Below, piece by piece: positions 28,701-64,000 of a stretch of DNA of 64,000 nucleotides (its first letter is position 1; the number at the start of each line of letters is the position of its first letter). The translations under genes and the position numbers were made by a program. This DNA comes from Chrysomallon squamiferum. Its lineage: Eukaryota; Mollusca; Gastropoda; Neomphalida; Peltospiridae. The stretch covers positions 10,899,470 to 10,963,469 of the forward strand of contig CM022676.1 of NCBI GenBank assembly GCA_012295275.1, read 5' to 3'. Below the pieces are notes generated by a model. The model had not been told where the DNA came from and did not search any database. It saw only the letters and a program-made list of their open reading frames with translations.

Positions 28701-31700
28701 GTCAGATTACTTGTTTGTCAAAAATACTCCTGTAAATAATTGCATTAACTATTAACACGTTTATTTTATTTGCAATTAAATAAAGTCAAATTGTCTGCTG
28801 CCAGCGAGTTTTGTCTCTACAAAATAATACACAGATATATCGTGTGAAATGTGAGATTGTTTTTATTGCTCTGAAAGTAAAAGGTCACCACACAGTGTGA
28901 TAATGAATATTTATGATAATATTTTTAAAAGTTATTTATGTTATTTTGCATGTTACTGAAATTGATCATTGAAATTCATGCACAAATTCATGCAAAGCCA
29001 TGCAGTGTGTTCTACAGTAGCCCTGATTACACAGCCATCATTAATAGCAGCACATTTCAGAGGAATCAAAATATTAAATTTAATAATAAATTTATTAAAA
29101 CATGTAATCTTTCAGATAACAATATCGTGTAAAAAAATGTAAATCTTAATAATAAATTTTTGGTTTTGTTCACATTGAAAAATTTCATGATATAAAATGT
29201 ACAAGTTAAAAAAAAATGTGACAATATTCAGTACCTAAATATAATTTATATATAAAAATAAAAAAATGTATTTAGACTTTATATATTTTGAATTTATTAT
29301 TATGTTTAAATGATAAATTATTATAAGTTAATCCAAACATTTATCATACGTTGATGAATTTTAATGATGATTTTTAAAAGTTATTTATGTTATTTTGTAT
29401 CATCATACGTTGATGAATTTAAACTGTGGTGATGTTTTCTAACAGGCAGATCACGAGAGTTCCAAACCAGAGGAGATCCTGGAATCAAACACAGACGCAG
29501 CAGACTGGAAGCTAGAAGTAGAACGAATGCAGCCTCAGCTCAAAGTGACCATCAGAACTGACAATAAGGTGACAAAGTAGCCATTGTCCACTCATAATAA
29601 CCACTGAGCTTTTATAATCATCATTTTTTTCTTAATACTGAAATAAAAAAAATAGGGTTACATTCCATTAAAATAATAAGATAAAATAACATAGCTCTGC
29701 TCTACCTCTTCATGTAGTTAAAAACAAACAAACTGAGCGATGTTGTTGTTGTAGGATTGGCGTATACACATGTAAGTCCTCACCTGACACAAACTGAGCG
29801 ATGTTGTTGTTGTAGGATTGGCGTATACACATGTAAGTCCTCACCTGACACAAACTGAGCGATGTTGTTGTTGTTGTAGGATTGGCATATACACATGTAA
29901 GTCCTCACCTGACACAAACTGAGCGATGTTGTTGTTGTTGTAGGATTGGCGTATACACATGTAAGTCCTCACCTGACACAAACTGAGCGATGTTGTTGTT
30001 GTAGGATTGGCGTATACACATGTAAGTCCTCACCTGACACAAACTGAGCGATGTTGTTGTTGTTGTAGGATTGGCATATACACATGTAAGTCCTCACCTG
30101 ACACAAACTGAGCGATGTTGTTGTTGTTGTAGGATTGGCGTATACACATGTAAGTCCTCACCTGACACAAACTGAGCGATGTTGTTGTTGTTGTAGGATT
30201 GGCGTATACACATGTAAGTCCTCACCTGACACAAACTGAGCGATGTTGTTGTTGTTGTAGGATTGGCGTATACACATGGAGCAGATGCATCAACACCGCG
30301 ACGGCATTGAGACGTCGCTGACGGAGACGAAGTCGTACCTGGACAGACTGCACGACGAGATCAGCCGCACGCTGGAGAAGATCACGAGTCGGGAGAAGTA
30401 CGTCAACAACCAGCTGGAACACCTCCTCCACGACTTCCGCACCGCCAAGGACAACCTGGCAGAGACCAAGGAGAAGTACAGGCAGGCCAGCGGAGGGGTC
30501 ACCGAGAGGTCGAGAACCTTGGCAGAAGTGAGCTGTGTTATCAGTTCTGTGTTATCAGTTCTGTGTTATCAGTGAGCTGTGTTATCAGTTCTGTGTTATC
30601 AGTTCTGTGTTATCAGTTCTGTGTTATCAATGAGCTGTGTTATCAGTTCTGTGTTATCAGTGAGCTGTGTTATCAGTTCTGTGTTTTCAGTTCTGTGTTA
30701 TCAGTTCTGTGTTATCAGTTCTGTGTTATCAGTGAGCTGTGTTATCAGTGAGCTGTGTTATCAGTTCTGTGTTATCAGTGAGCTGTGTTATCAGTTCTGT
30801 GTTATCAGTTCTGTGTTATCAGTTCTGTTTTTGTAGTCACTTATTTTATTGTTATTATTATTGCTGTTATCACACTGTTTATCATACTGTTTATCATACT
30901 GTTTATCATTACTGTTTATCATACTGTTTATCATACTGTGTTGTTTACTAACTAAAACTTACTTTACTATTACTGTGTTGTTTACTAACTAAAACTTATT
31001 TTACTATTACTGTGTTGTTTACTAACTAAAACTTACTATTACTGTGTTGTTTACTAACTAAAACTTACTTTACTATTACTGTGTTGTTTACTAAATAAAA
31101 CTGTTTATCATTACTATTAGTGTTGTTTACTAACTAAAACTTACTTTACTATTACTGTGTTGTTTACTAACTAAAACTTTTACTATTACTGTGTTGTTTA
31201 CTAACTAAAACTTACTTTACTTTAAGGTTACTGTGTTGTTTACTAAATAAAACTGTTTATCATTACTATTAGTGTTGTTTACTAACTAAAACTTACTTTA
31301 CTATTACTGTGTTGTTTACTAACTAAAACTTACTTTACTATTACTGTGTTGTTTACTAACTAAAACTGTTTATCATTACTATTAGTGTTGTTTACTAACT
31401 AAAACTTACTTTACTATTACTGTGTTGTTTACTAACTGTTTACAGGTGACAGAAGAACTAGAAAAGGTCAAACAGGAAATGGATGAACGAGGCAGCAGTA
31501 TGACTGACGGAGGTGAGTTTAAACTTCAACTGTTATCTCACTGTTATCTCACTGTTATCTCTGTTATCTCACTGTTATCTCACTGTTATCTCACTGTTAT
31601 CTCTCTTATCTCACTGTTATCTCACTGTTATATCTCTCAGTCTCTCTCAATCTGTCTTTCTCTGTCTCTTTCTCTCAATCTCTTTCTCTCTCAATCTTTC

Positions 31701-32385
31701 TCTCTGATTTCTTTTTTCTCTCTTTTCCTTTCTCTGTCTCAGTCTTTCTCTCTGTCTCTTTCTCTCTCTCAATCTCTTTCACTCTCTCTCAATCTGTCTT
31801 TCTCTGTCTGTCTTTCTCTCTCAATCTTTCTCTCTCAGTCTGTCTTTCTCTCTCAATCTGTCTTTCTCTGTCTCTCTCTCTCTCAATCTGTCTTTCTCTC
31901 TTTCTCTGTCTCTCTGTCTTTTTCAATCTTTCTCTCTCTCAATCTGTCTTTCTCTGTGTCTTTCTGTCTCTTTCTCTCTCTTTCAATCTGTCTTTCTCTC
32001 AAATTCATAGTTAGATCAGGATAATATGAAACATAAAGTAAACCAGAAACAGTTGACATTTCTTTCAAGATAGTAGAGAGTCACAGTCAGAAAACAGGTT
32101 TTGTGTCATATAACTGAAGCGGATAACTTTCTTTAAACATCAAAGTTAGTCACCGTTACTAATAAAATTTCATTTAGCGTTTTCATCAGGTTTGTTCATG
32201 GTGTGACTTGACGTCCAAGAAGATCCATGTTAATGTGTTATGTCATATATTGTACATAATATGGATATGTGTATTGTGTATCTACATATGCAAGTGTGTG
32301 TATGTATGTGTGAGTATGTGTGTATGTATGTGTGTTTGTGTGTGTTTGTGTATGTGTATGTGTGTGTATGTGTATATGTGTGTGT

Positions 32386-32431
<46 letters not shown>

Positions 32432-32621
32432 TTTTCTGTACAACTGTTTACTGTTTTCAGCTCCCCTGGTGAAGATCAAGCAGTCAATACAACAGCTGAA
32501 GAAGGAGAACACACAGATGGACATCCGGATAGGAGTGGTGGAACATGTTTTACTGCAGGCCAAACTGAAAGAGAAGAACACACAGAACAGACAGGCGTAC
32601 GGAATGATTCCAGCCATGTAG
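25083..32621 (+). CDS. IFT57: IFT57, intraflagellar transport protein 57 (complete, 9 coding exons)
   Basis: IFT57 is a peripheral subunit of IFT complex B. It is needed for anterograde transport and cilium assembly and links IFT-B to kinesin-II; it is also known as the huntingtin-interacting partner HIPPI (family knowledge). Nine exons join in phase to 1,233 nt, 410 aa (human 429): 25083-25243, 25781-25889, 26629-26682, 27280-27495, 27859-27933, 29446-29568, 30261-30527, 31446-31512, 32461-32621. Residues about 20-150 are the CH-like N-terminal domain (MPFVVMEELLDKLRLLDYEK, HYFAIQTNPGEQFYMF, DFPPSKLKQGFGEH). An acidic linker follows (VVEDDDAELTLDKV). Residues about 250-400 are coiled coil (EISRTLEKITSREKYVNNQL, APLVKIKQSIQQL). 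It is transcribed away from TTC12. Several of its acceptors are tandemly multiplied. Confidence 0.96.
25535..25780. repeat. Array with IFT57 coding exon 2 acceptor and start, two decoys plus the real site
   Basis: Each unit (about 92-101 bp) is a (TTA)n tract, CTTGCAG, then 53 nt matching the start of coding exon 2. The first decoy differs by an ATTAAG against ATTCAG change. Confidence 0.93.
25781..25889 (+). CDS. IFT57: IFT57 coding exon 2
   Basis: Acceptor ACTTGCAG. It encodes HYFAIQTNPGEQFYMFSSLA and RQFEQPQE. Donor GTAAAC, phase 0. The first ~53 nt with the acceptor are present in two further copies upstream (decoy starts at 25588 and 25689), but only this copy continues into the full exon. 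Confidence 0.94.
26214..26640. repeat. ~36-bp array with IFT57 coding exon 3 acceptor, 11 decoys
   Basis: The unit is ATTACATGTTTTAACTCTCACAG followed by TATGATGAT-like exon start. Several decoys read TATAATGAT. The last copy is the true exon. Confidence 0.92.
26629..26682 (+). CDS. IFT57: IFT57 coding exon 3
   Basis: 54 nt encoding YDDPNATVSGILDELRKF. Acceptor TCTCACAG, donor GTGAGT. The acceptor plus the first ~10 exon bases occur 11 more times in tandem upstream. Confidence 0.92.
26997..27351. repeat. 88-bp direct repeats with IFT57 coding exon 4 start, three decoys
   Basis: The unit comprises about 16 nt of intron ending in TTTCAG and about 67-72 nt of exon. Starts at 27016, 27104, 27192 and 27280 are exactly 88 bp apart, with near-identical sequence. 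Confidence 0.95.
27280..27495 (+). CDS. IFT57: IFT57 coding exon 4
   Basis: 216 nt, phase 0. It encodes GHSVDFPPSKLKQGFGEHC, YVLDRLADEALK and the acidic VVEDDDAELTLDKV. Acceptor TTTCAG, donor GTGAGA. Three 88-bp-spaced partial copies of its start precede it (27016, 27104, 27192). Confidence 0.95.
27859..27933 (+). CDS. IFT57: IFT57 coding exon 5
   Basis: 75 nt encoding DDDYEEDEPLLDLEDLKKLN and RMR. Acceptor TTTTCAG, donor GTGAGA. A second acceptor-like TTTCAGGGAACAGGTAA lies about 40 nt upstream and may be a degraded copy. Confidence 0.85.
28015..28665. repeat. ~33-36 bp minisatellite in IFT57 intron 5
   Basis: About 18 copies of AATGACAGGAATCAGTGTAA plus CAAGTTAAACAAAG; the last five carry CAGATGTAAGTTAA variants. 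The rest of the intron to 29445 is AT-rich and I see no gene in it. Confidence 0.9.
29446..29568 (+). CDS. IFT57: IFT57 coding exon 6
   Basis: 123 nt encoding SKPEEILESNTDAADWKLEV and QLKVTIRTDNK, a highly conserved IFT57 segment. Acceptor CTAACAG, donor GTGACA. Confidence 0.95.
29725..30260. repeat. 61-64 bp array with IFT57 coding exon 7 acceptor, eight decoys
   Basis: The unit is (GTT)n GTAG, then the exon start GATTGGCGTATACACATG, then GTAAGTCCTCACCTGACAC and AAACTGAGCGATG. The last part is shared with the Tigger-element array at 16.2-17.3 kb. Confidence 0.94.
30261..30527 (+). CDS. IFT57: IFT57 coding exon 7, coiled coil
   Basis: 267 nt encoding DWRIHMEQMHQH, EISRTLEKITSREKYVNNQL and TERSRTLAE. 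Locally GC-rich. The acceptor and first 18 nt recur in eight decoys upstream. The donor GTGAGC is also the start of an array downstream. Confidence 0.96.
30528..30835. repeat. 14-16 bp array starting at the IFT57 coding exon 7 donor
   Basis: Units GTTCTGTGTTATCA and GTGAGCTGTGTTATCA alternate, so the donor hexamer GTGAGC recurs about seven times after the real site. Confidence 0.9.
30870..31440. repeat. ~36-bp array upstream of IFT57 coding exon 8
   Basis: About 14 copies of ACTGTGTTGTTTACTAACTA plus AAACTTACTTTACTATT. The true acceptor follows the last GTTTACTAACTG, so the unit resembles the branch and pyrimidine zone of that acceptor. Confidence 0.88.
31446..31512 (+). CDS. IFT57: IFT57 coding exon 8
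   Basis: 67 nt encoding VTEELEKVKQEMDERGSSMT and DG. Acceptor TTTACAG, donor GTGAGT, ends in phase 1. Confidence 0.94.
31515..32015. repeat. CTGTTATCTCA array then pyrimidine-rich (TCTTTCTC) tract
   Basis: Intron 8 of IFT57: about nine 12-mers, then about 380 nt of irregular C/T-rich sequence on the plus strand. The Ser/Leu-rich open frames are artefacts. Confidence 0.85.
32280..32432. repeat. (TG)n tract before the last IFT57 exon
   Basis: TG with TATG interruptions, then an uninterrupted TG run of about 30 nt upstream of the acceptor. Confidence 0.85.
32461..32621 (+). CDS. IFT57: IFT57 coding exon 9 (stop codon)
   Basis: It encodes APLVKIKQSIQQLKKEN and MDIRIGVVEHVLLQAKLKEK, ending in YGMIPAM and TAG at 32619-32621. 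Acceptor TTTTCAG, preceded by a long (TG)n tract. Confidence 0.95.
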
Positions 32622-32861
32622 ACCAAACTCATTATCACAGTTTAAATAAGTAAGAATGTCAATGTCAAAATGAAGGAGAAAATAAAATCTTCACAAACCT
32701 GAACTGTGAATTGTTGCAGTTCACAGATATTTGAATGTCGTGTTCTGTTGAAGAAAATTCTCAAAATTCAGTCCTTTTTGCTTGACTTGGGTAATTGTAA
32801 ACTCTTGTATATTTGTTAATAAATTATTTTTATTTAACTTTTTAGTTTTATTATTTAAATG

Positions 32862-32867
32862 AATAAA
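32862..32867 (+). other. IFT57: IFT57 polyA signal candidate
   Basis: AATAAA followed by a G/T-rich stretch, about 240 nt past the stop. Other AATAAA hexamers lie at 32681 and 32818. Confidence 0.5.
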
Positions 32868-33159
32868 GTTCGTTGTTTTTTTGTTTTATTTTTGAGTTAA
32901 TACAATGAAATTAGGTGGTAATAAATCTTGAAATAAGAAACCAACCCTATTTTCGAGCACTGGAGTTTAAGAATTGAAAATCTCGTTTCTCTACATCAGA
33001 TTTTGATAAAACTTCAAGAATGTTTTTCTCAGTAACCAGATAATGTGAACAAAACCTTTTCACTGATCTCTCTTGTCTCAGTGTGTTTGTGAAGCTAATT
33101 TCAGATTTCTTACACATATTCACTGAACTGTTGATATAATATCTGAAGATGTGTATTTA

Positions 33160-33378
33160 TTAGTCAAAATAATAACTAGTCATTATTGCTTTTCTACACT
33201 GCAGTTACAGATACACAAAGTAATAACCAGTCATTATTGCTTTTCTACACTGCAGTTACAGATACACAAAGTAATAACTAGTCATTATTGCTTTTCTACA
33301 CTGCAGTTACAGATACACAAAGTAATAACTAGTCATTATTGCTTTTCTACACTGCAGTTACAAGATACACAAAGTTGC
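33160..33378. repeat. 51-bp repeat, four copies
   Basis: Four nearly identical copies of a unit with TAGTCATTATTGCTTTTCTA followed by CACTGCAGTTACAG. Confidence 0.9.
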
Positions 33379-34871
33379 TATGTGATGACTTAAGATGTAC
33401 TCTGTGTGTACACATACCCAAGCATTAAGTGACACGTGTTTATTTTGCAGATTTATGTTACATGTTTATTTAAATATTTTCCAGTGATTCACACACAGCT
33501 GTGTGGAATGTTTTGTGTTAAGGAATATTAACATTCATCTACTGCAAACCATGTATAATACAACAACAACAACACATCTGCATTCCATAATGTTTATATA
33601 AAAATAAAATTGTCTAAAAAAAAAATGTACAATTGTAGCTTTTAGTTTACACACTTGTAAGCAAATAGTAAGTCTGTCACGATGAAACGTCTGTTTGTCT
33701 GTCACACTTGAGTACTCACTGATAAAGAAGAAACACATTTAGTTTAGCTGAGTATTTGACAACTGCACTAAAGTATAAAACTAAAAAGTATAATATTAAT
33801 AAAAAAAACAGTTATACTTTATTCAAAATGTAAAAATGAGATTGTGTCTGTACCAACACTTAGACAAGGAAAGAAGAAAAAAGATTTCCAGACGCTGGTT
33901 CTGAGTGTGTTTTGAATTAGGTGCATGTCAACACTTTTCATAAACAGTCGTTTATATAAATTAATAATGAAAACGGTTAAGTGAGAGGAATTTTCACCAT
34001 CTTGGTTCTTCCCTATTTCCAAGGCCAACTTTAATATATGTTACTGACCATATCAATACAAGGTATAGTACCATAGCAACCAATGCAGATATTCAAAGTT
34101 TACATTTTAGAAATGATTAAATAGTTACTCATTACTAATATGACTGTTATTGAAGAATTAAGAATTTGGGTAAGTTAGTTGTTTTTTTAAATATGATATA
34201 AATCTTTTGAACTAGTTAATTAATGTTTACTTTATAACATTGCTTGTACCTCTTAAACATACAGTAATAAATAATTAAATATCTAAAATAATTATAATTA
34301 ACAAAACAAAAACATCAACAAAACAACACTAGTATAATAGGCAGGACAAAAATTTTAATATATTTCTTAGAAACTAAATTCTGTATCAAAGCTGACTTTT
34401 CTTGGTTGATAAACTATCAATAAAATTCAGTTGATGCAAAAATGAAATTTGATCAGAAACTGAATTACTTCTGTAAGTTTCTCAAAGTGGAATTTCTTCA
34501 GAATAAAAAACAACAAAATAAGGAATGAATAAATAACAAAATAATAAAAAAAATAAATTAAAAATTAAAAAACATTTTAAGGCTAAAAATAAACAGCATA
34601 CAAACAGCTTGATTTTTCAGACAGAAATGTACTTTTAACAGAAACACACAATCCAACCCACATTGTTGATATTTTACAGCGTAGTAGTGTAACACAGTTG
34701 TAGTAGTTGTAGCAGTAGTGGACATTTCAATAACAGTAAATATTAAACATTATAAAATCTGTGTATTTAAACAAAAACAATAAAGTTAAAATGGTTTTGC
34801 CCTGATGAAGTGCTTCACATAGAAATATCAGCTGTTGTCGAGGTTAACAAACATTGCCCAGGATCCCAGTA

Positions 34872-34907
<36 letters not shown>

Positions 34908-35934
34908 ACACACAGACATCACTTGCTGACAGACATTGTTTCACAAATTATTTCTTTTTGTAAATACTAAATTCTTAAGGCTGGTTTTAAACTAATTTTG
35001 AAATTTAACACAATTCAGATTGTGTGAAATAAAAACTGGAAATTAAGATTTAGAAACTAAAATTAACCCATTTGTTTTCAATTATCTTGTTAAACATTTC
35101 ATTTTCAAAGTGTACAAAACAGGAAAATCATAACATTAAAGTTAGACAACTCTAAATACATTAAAAAGTGTACAAATATGTAAACAACTGTAAAATTCTT
35201 GTAAAACATTTTTAAAAAGCTGTACAATTTTTCTGTACAAATAATAAAAAATATTTAAAACCTGATTTAAACAGAAATATTTTAAAATGTTTATCAACAA
35301 TCTGCTAATAACAGGATTTAACAGAAATATTAAAAAATTTGAAATCTGTGCCCAAAACATAAATAAAATAAAATAAAATAAAATAAAAATAATAATAATG
35401 AAAAATAAGAAATAATATAAATAAAAATAAATTAATAGCAACAATGAAGAAAAACATGATAAAAATACAGATCAAATTATATTACACAGAAAGTGAGAAA
35501 ATTCATAATAAAAGGAAAATGAAAAGAGAAAAAGGTGATTTTGTTTAAAGTTTGAGCTGTCTTTGTGTACTATAAAATATAAGTTAAACAAGAAACTGTT
35601 TTGCATGTAAAATGAAGTTGACAGGTAACATTGTCAACACCTTTAACAGGTAAACATGTTGATGACTTTATCCAATGTATAACTCAAAATGTTTAATATA
35701 ATTATTTTGAAATTTGATTTTAAACAACAATTTCAGAATCCTCTATATAATTTCACTGATTTATCTACACTGAAATAGAACTGGTTTATAAGCAACCAAA
35801 TATTTTGCTAAGCCCCTTTGATACTCTGCAGATTTTTAATACCAATTCATTTAAGGACCCCTAACTTTTTCAACATTCTTGTAACAAATCCTGTATTAAA
35901 TGTATTAAATGTAAAATGAGGAAATTACAGCATG

Positions 35935-36980
35935 TTGTTTACAGGTTACTGCATTACTCAGTACATATGTAAATATCTGTGATGTTTAGAACAATACAGG
36001 TTACTGCATTACTCAGTATTTAGAACAATACAGGTTACTGCATTACTCAGTACATATCTGTGATGTTTAAACAATACAGGTTACTGCATTACTCAGTATA
36101 TGTAAATATCTGTGATGTTTAGAACAATACAGGTTACTGCATTACTCAGTACATATGTAAATATCTGTGATGTTTAGAACAATACAGGTTACTGCATTAC
36201 TCAGTACGTATGTAAATATCTGTGATGTTTAGAACAATACAGGTTACTGCATTACTCAGTACGTATGTAAATATCTGTGATGTGTAGAACAATACAGGTT
36301 ACTGCATTACTCAGAACGTATGTAAGTATCTGTGATGTTTAGAACAATACAGGTTACTGCATTACTCAGTACGTATGTAAATATCTGTGATGTGTAGAAC
36401 AATACAGGTTACTGCATTACTCAGAACGTATGTAAATATCTGTGATGTGTAGAACAATACAGGTTACTGCATTACTCAGTACGTATGTAAATATCTGTGA
36501 TGTGTAGAACAATACAGGTTACTGCATTACTCAGTACGTATGTAAATATCTGTGATGTGTAGAACAATACAGGTTACTGCATTACTCAGAACGTATGTAA
36601 ATATCTGTGATGTTTAGAACAATACAGGTTACTGCATTACTCAGTGTAAATATCTGTGATGTGTAGAACAATACAGGTTACTGCATTACTCAGTACGTAT
36701 GTAAATATCTGTGATGTGTAGAACAATACAGGTTACTGCATTACTCAGTACGTATGTAAATATCTGTGATGTTTAGAACAATACAGGTTACTGCATTACT
36801 CAGTACGTATGTAAATATCTGTGATGTGTAGAACAATACAGGTTACTGCATTACTCAGTACGTATGTAAATATCTGTGATGTGTAGAACAATACAGGTTA
36901 CTGCATTACTCAGTACGTATGTAAGTATCTGTGATGTGTAGAACAATACAGGTTACTGCATTACTCAGAACATATGTAAG
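35935..36980. repeat. ~56-bp intergenic minisatellite, ~19 copies
   Basis: The unit contains ACAATACAGGTTACTGCATT, ACTCAGTAC and GTATGTAAATATCTGTGATG. Later copies are nearly uniform; the first few have internal deletions. Confidence 0.92.
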
Positions 36981-37352
36981 TATCTCTGAATGAATCCTGT
37001 TTGATCCCTTGTTTATAACACACACAAAATGCTTTGTGTAAAAATGATACACATACATTTAAAAAAACTGACAGAAAATACATAAATTATGTTAATGAGG
37101 TGTGTATTAAATATATTAATTATATTTTATTTTATATAAAGTTTGTTAATAATGTGATAAATTTTCTTTTACTTAAAGAAACAAAATATTCACCCCCCCC
37201 ACTACAGAAACAAAAAATCAAATCACATCCTAAAATAATGTTTATCACAACCACAGATACCATATCACTAGAGGCCATTTTTAATTTTAGACATTAAACT
37301 AGGTAAGAAATATATATTTGTAAAAAGAAGAAGAAAAGTATAAATATATTGT

Positions 37353-37358
37353 TTTATT
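37353..37358 (-). other. PHLDB: PHLDB polyA signal candidate
   Basis: AATAAA on the minus strand about 380 nt past the stop codon. Another is at about 37127-37132. Confidence 0.4.
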
Positions 37359-37737
37359 TGTTACTTTTAAAATAAATTCATAATTTGCTTTGCACTGTCT
37401 ACATAAAATAAATGTATTTTGTATTTCACAATAGTTTAATTTTGTTAAAACATTGTTATATATTTGAATTGTTAATATTGTTACTGGTAGTTATTAATGT
37501 CATTATTATCATTTTTGTTATTGTCATTGTTCTCAATCACATTATATATTTTGATTTGTGGAATACATTTACATATATTTTATATTTGTTTGGTTATTTG
37601 ATTTTCTTACATGAATATTCGCACAATTCACGACAGTTTTTCACACAAAACAATATTCTGAAGTAGTATATATTTCCATTTTCTTCTCATTTGTCATGAT
37701 AAACAATGAAATGAGTGAACAGTGTTTTAGAAATTTG

Positions 37738-62920
<25,183 letters not shown>

Positions 62921-62984
62921 CTGAATGAGGAAAAATAAATAAATAAATAAATAAATAAATTTTAAAATCAAATCTTTATCTGTT

Positions 62985-63072
62985 TGTGGTATTAGCTTGA
63001 TGTGTATTACATAGCTTATAATCTTTATCTGTTTGTGGTATTAGCTTGATGTGTATTACATAGCTTATAATT
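62985..63072. repeat. ~49-bp direct duplication
   Basis: AATCTTTATCTGTTTGTGGT followed by ATTAGCTTGATGTGTATTAC occurs twice. Confidence 0.85.
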
Positions 63073-63134
63073 TTTGTGTGCTGCCTTTGTCTTCTTTCAC
63101 TCATGATCTTTCCTCACTTACTAATGCATTCCTC

Positions 63135-64000
63135 CTTCACATAACTAGACTTTCTCTCTTCACATAACTAGACTTTCTCTCTTCACATAACTAGTCTTTC
63201 TCTCTTCATATAACTAGACTTTCTCTCTTCACACAACAAGACTTTCTCTCTTCACACAACTAGACTTTCTCTCTTCACATAACTAGACTTTCTCTCTTCA
63301 CAGAGACTTTCTCTCTTCACATAACTAGACTCTCTCTTCACATAACTAGACTTTCTCTATTCACATAACTAGACTTTCTCTATTCACATAACTAGTCTTT
63401 CTCTATTCACATAACTAGTCTTTCTCTATTCACATAACTAGACTTTCTCTCTTCAGATAACTAGACTTTCTCTCTTCACATAACTACAGACTCTCTCTTC
63501 ACATAACTAGACTTTCTCTCTTCACATAACTACAGTCTTTCTCTCTTCACATAACTAGACTTTCTCTCCTCACATAACTACAGTCTTTCTCTATTCACAT
63601 AACTAAATTTCTCTCTTCACATAACTAGACTTTCTCTCTTCACATAACTAGACTTTCTCTCTTAACATAACTAGACTTTCTCTCTTCACATAACTAGACT
63701 TTCTCTCTTCAATCTTTCTCTCTTCACATAACTATTCACTTTCTTTCTCTCACACATAACTACAGACTTTCTCTCTTCACATAACTAGATTTTCTCTCTT
63801 CACATAACTAGACTTTCTCTATTCACATAACTAATCTTTCTCTCTTCACATAACTAGACTTTTTCTCTCTTCACATAACTAGATTTTCTCTCTTCACATA
63901 ACTAGATTTTCTCTCTTCACATAACTAGACTCTCTCTTCACATAACTAATCTTTCTCTCTTCACATAACTAGACTTTCTCTCTTCACATAACTAGATTTT
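63135..64000. repeat. ~23-bp minisatellite running off the window
   Basis: About 36 copies of CTCTCTTCACATAACTAGAC plus TTT. On the minus strand this is an intron 5' of PHLDB exon a. Confidence 0.93.

Larger units (their letters stand above)
32622..37737. other. Tail-to-tail intergenic region between IFT57 and PHLDB
   Basis: AT-rich DNA without a recognisable gene. It holds the IFT57 3' UTR, the PHLDB 3' UTR, a short 51-bp repeat set at 33.16-33.38 kb, a (CA)n at about 34874-34917 and a 1-kb minisatellite at 35.94-36.98 kb. Confidence 0.7.

Noticed and set aside
31422-32024. 200-codon Ser/Leu-rich frame
   Set aside because: It starts in IFT57 coding exon 8 and reads on into the C/T-rich intron; the true donor at 31513 ends the exon.

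Overview
This window is nuclear DNA of an animal: AT-rich, with GT-AG introns, AATAAA-type polyA signals, and exons that join in frame into proteins with clear animal counterparts. The gene set and the very repetitive introns suit an invertebrate, perhaps a mollusc or another spiralian, but the sequence alone does not fix the clade. Nothing bacterial is present; names and human comparisons below come from memory of the families, not from a search.

Layout. (1) About 1-24.4 kb, minus strand: a complete TTC12 gene, 17 coding exons with consistent phases, 720 aa, three TPR units followed by armadillo-type repeats; it is a cytoplasmic dynein-arm assembly factor. (2) About 24.4-25.1 kb: a short divergent promoter region with two ETS-like sites. 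(3) About 24.6-32.9 kb, plus strand: a complete IFT57 gene, one noncoding and nine coding exons, 410 aa, a subunit of intraflagellar transport complex B. (4) 32.9-37.7 kb: a tail-to-tail intergenic region with minisatellites. (5) 37.7-64 kb, minus strand: the 3' half of a PHLDB (LL5) gene: coiled-coil exons and the C-terminal PH domain. A 22-kb intron filled with tandem arrays splits it, and the 5' half lies beyond the window. TTC12 intron 8 holds a decayed pogo/Tigger-like DNA transposon with a small MITE-like element inside it.

How the genes relate. TTC12 and IFT57 both serve motile or assembled cilia and sit head to head, so a shared promoter is plausible. PHLDB is a cortical microtubule-anchoring protein and has no obvious functional tie to them, but the linkage looks ancient: in human, TTC12 and PHLDB1 are both on 11q23 and IFT57 and PHLDB2 are both on 3q13.

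Main observation. Many introns carry tandem arrays whose repeat unit spans an exon-intron boundary. Each unit contains the terminal 10-70 nt of the adjacent exon plus its splice donor or acceptor. I find this at 11 or more boundaries, in all three genes and at both donors and acceptors, with 1 to 34 decoy copies each. The copy joined to the intact exon gives the in-frame model. This looks like a recurring process of intron growth by tandem duplication of splice sites, and it produces large sets of decoy splice sites and exon fragments.
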